Below are positions 5,416 through 5,471 of a stretch of 5,471 nucleotides of DNA, piece by piece. Below the pieces are notes generated by a model. The model was not told the DNA's origin. It made no database searches and was given only the letters and a program-made list of their open reading frames with translations. The stretch covers positions 1-5,471 of the forward strand of contig JANMNW010000333.1 of the NCBI GenBank assembly GCA_031368515.1, read 5' to 3'. The stretch comes from CANJQH01 sp031368515. Lineage in GTDB: Bacteria > Chloroflexota > Anaerolineae > J036 > Brachytrichaceae. Numbering within the stretch: position 1 is the first letter of the stretch; the number at the start of each line of letters is the position of its first letter. The position numbers and the translations under genes are program-made.

Positions 5416-5471
5416 CCACCACCTGACGCGGCCACGCGCAGGGTACCCGTGCGTTCTAAAAGCGCGCGGCA

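Noticed and set aside
5434..5454. Imperfect dyad centred on GGGTACCC with CGCA/TGCG flanks after the terminator.
   Set aside because: Too short, and interrupted by one unpaired base; no gene start is visible beyond it, so an operator or hairpin role cannot be supported.

Overview
This window looks like a bacterial chromosome segment of moderately high GC. It combines an F420-type luciferase-like oxidoreductase, an IscX protein, complex I genes and short tandem repeats, and there are no consensus ribosome binding sites next to most starts. This fits a Chloroflexota-like lineage (for example Anaerolineae relatives). The assignment is inferred from gene content and protein style only; no rRNA or other taxonomic marker is present.

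Layout: bases 1-118 are a heptanucleotide tandem array, cut by the left window edge. It runs into the 3' end of a minus-strand gene (116-1006) for a luciferase-like, F420-type oxidoreductase, and the stop codon of that gene lies inside the last repeat unit. A 76-bp divergent spacer separates this from a plus-strand GNAT acetyltransferase (1083-1544) that resembles aminoglycoside 6'-N-acetyltransferases of the short chromosomal type. An 89-bp regulatory gap follows. It holds helically phased AGTCAC-type direct repeats and a consensus TATAAT only 11 bases before the next start codon.

The rest is one compact operon: iscX (1634-1840), nuoB (1842-2459), a fused nuoCD (2456-4534) and nuoI (4537-5373), closed by a strong intrinsic terminator (5378-5415). 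Gaps are 1 bp, a 4-bp ATGA overlap and 2 bp. NuoB, NuoC, NuoD and NuoI together form the quinone-reducing connecting module (Q-module) of respiratory complex I. They carry the last Fe-S clusters of the electron wire (N6a and N6b in NuoI, N2 in NuoB) and the quinone-head pocket (NuoD with NuoB). IscX is a small acidic partner of Fe-S assembly, so its first place in this operon suggests coupled supply of clusters. The membrane arm and the NADH-oxidising subunits are not here and must be encoded elsewhere, or be replaced by other partners.

The most unusual signal is a shared low-complexity G-(A/G)-G-(I/L)-K-P repeat. It forms the N-terminal tail of NuoCD and, separately, the C-terminal tail of NuoI, two neighbouring subunits of one complex. 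The NuoC-NuoD linker also contains a 12-residue segment with EF-hand-like calcium-loop spacing.
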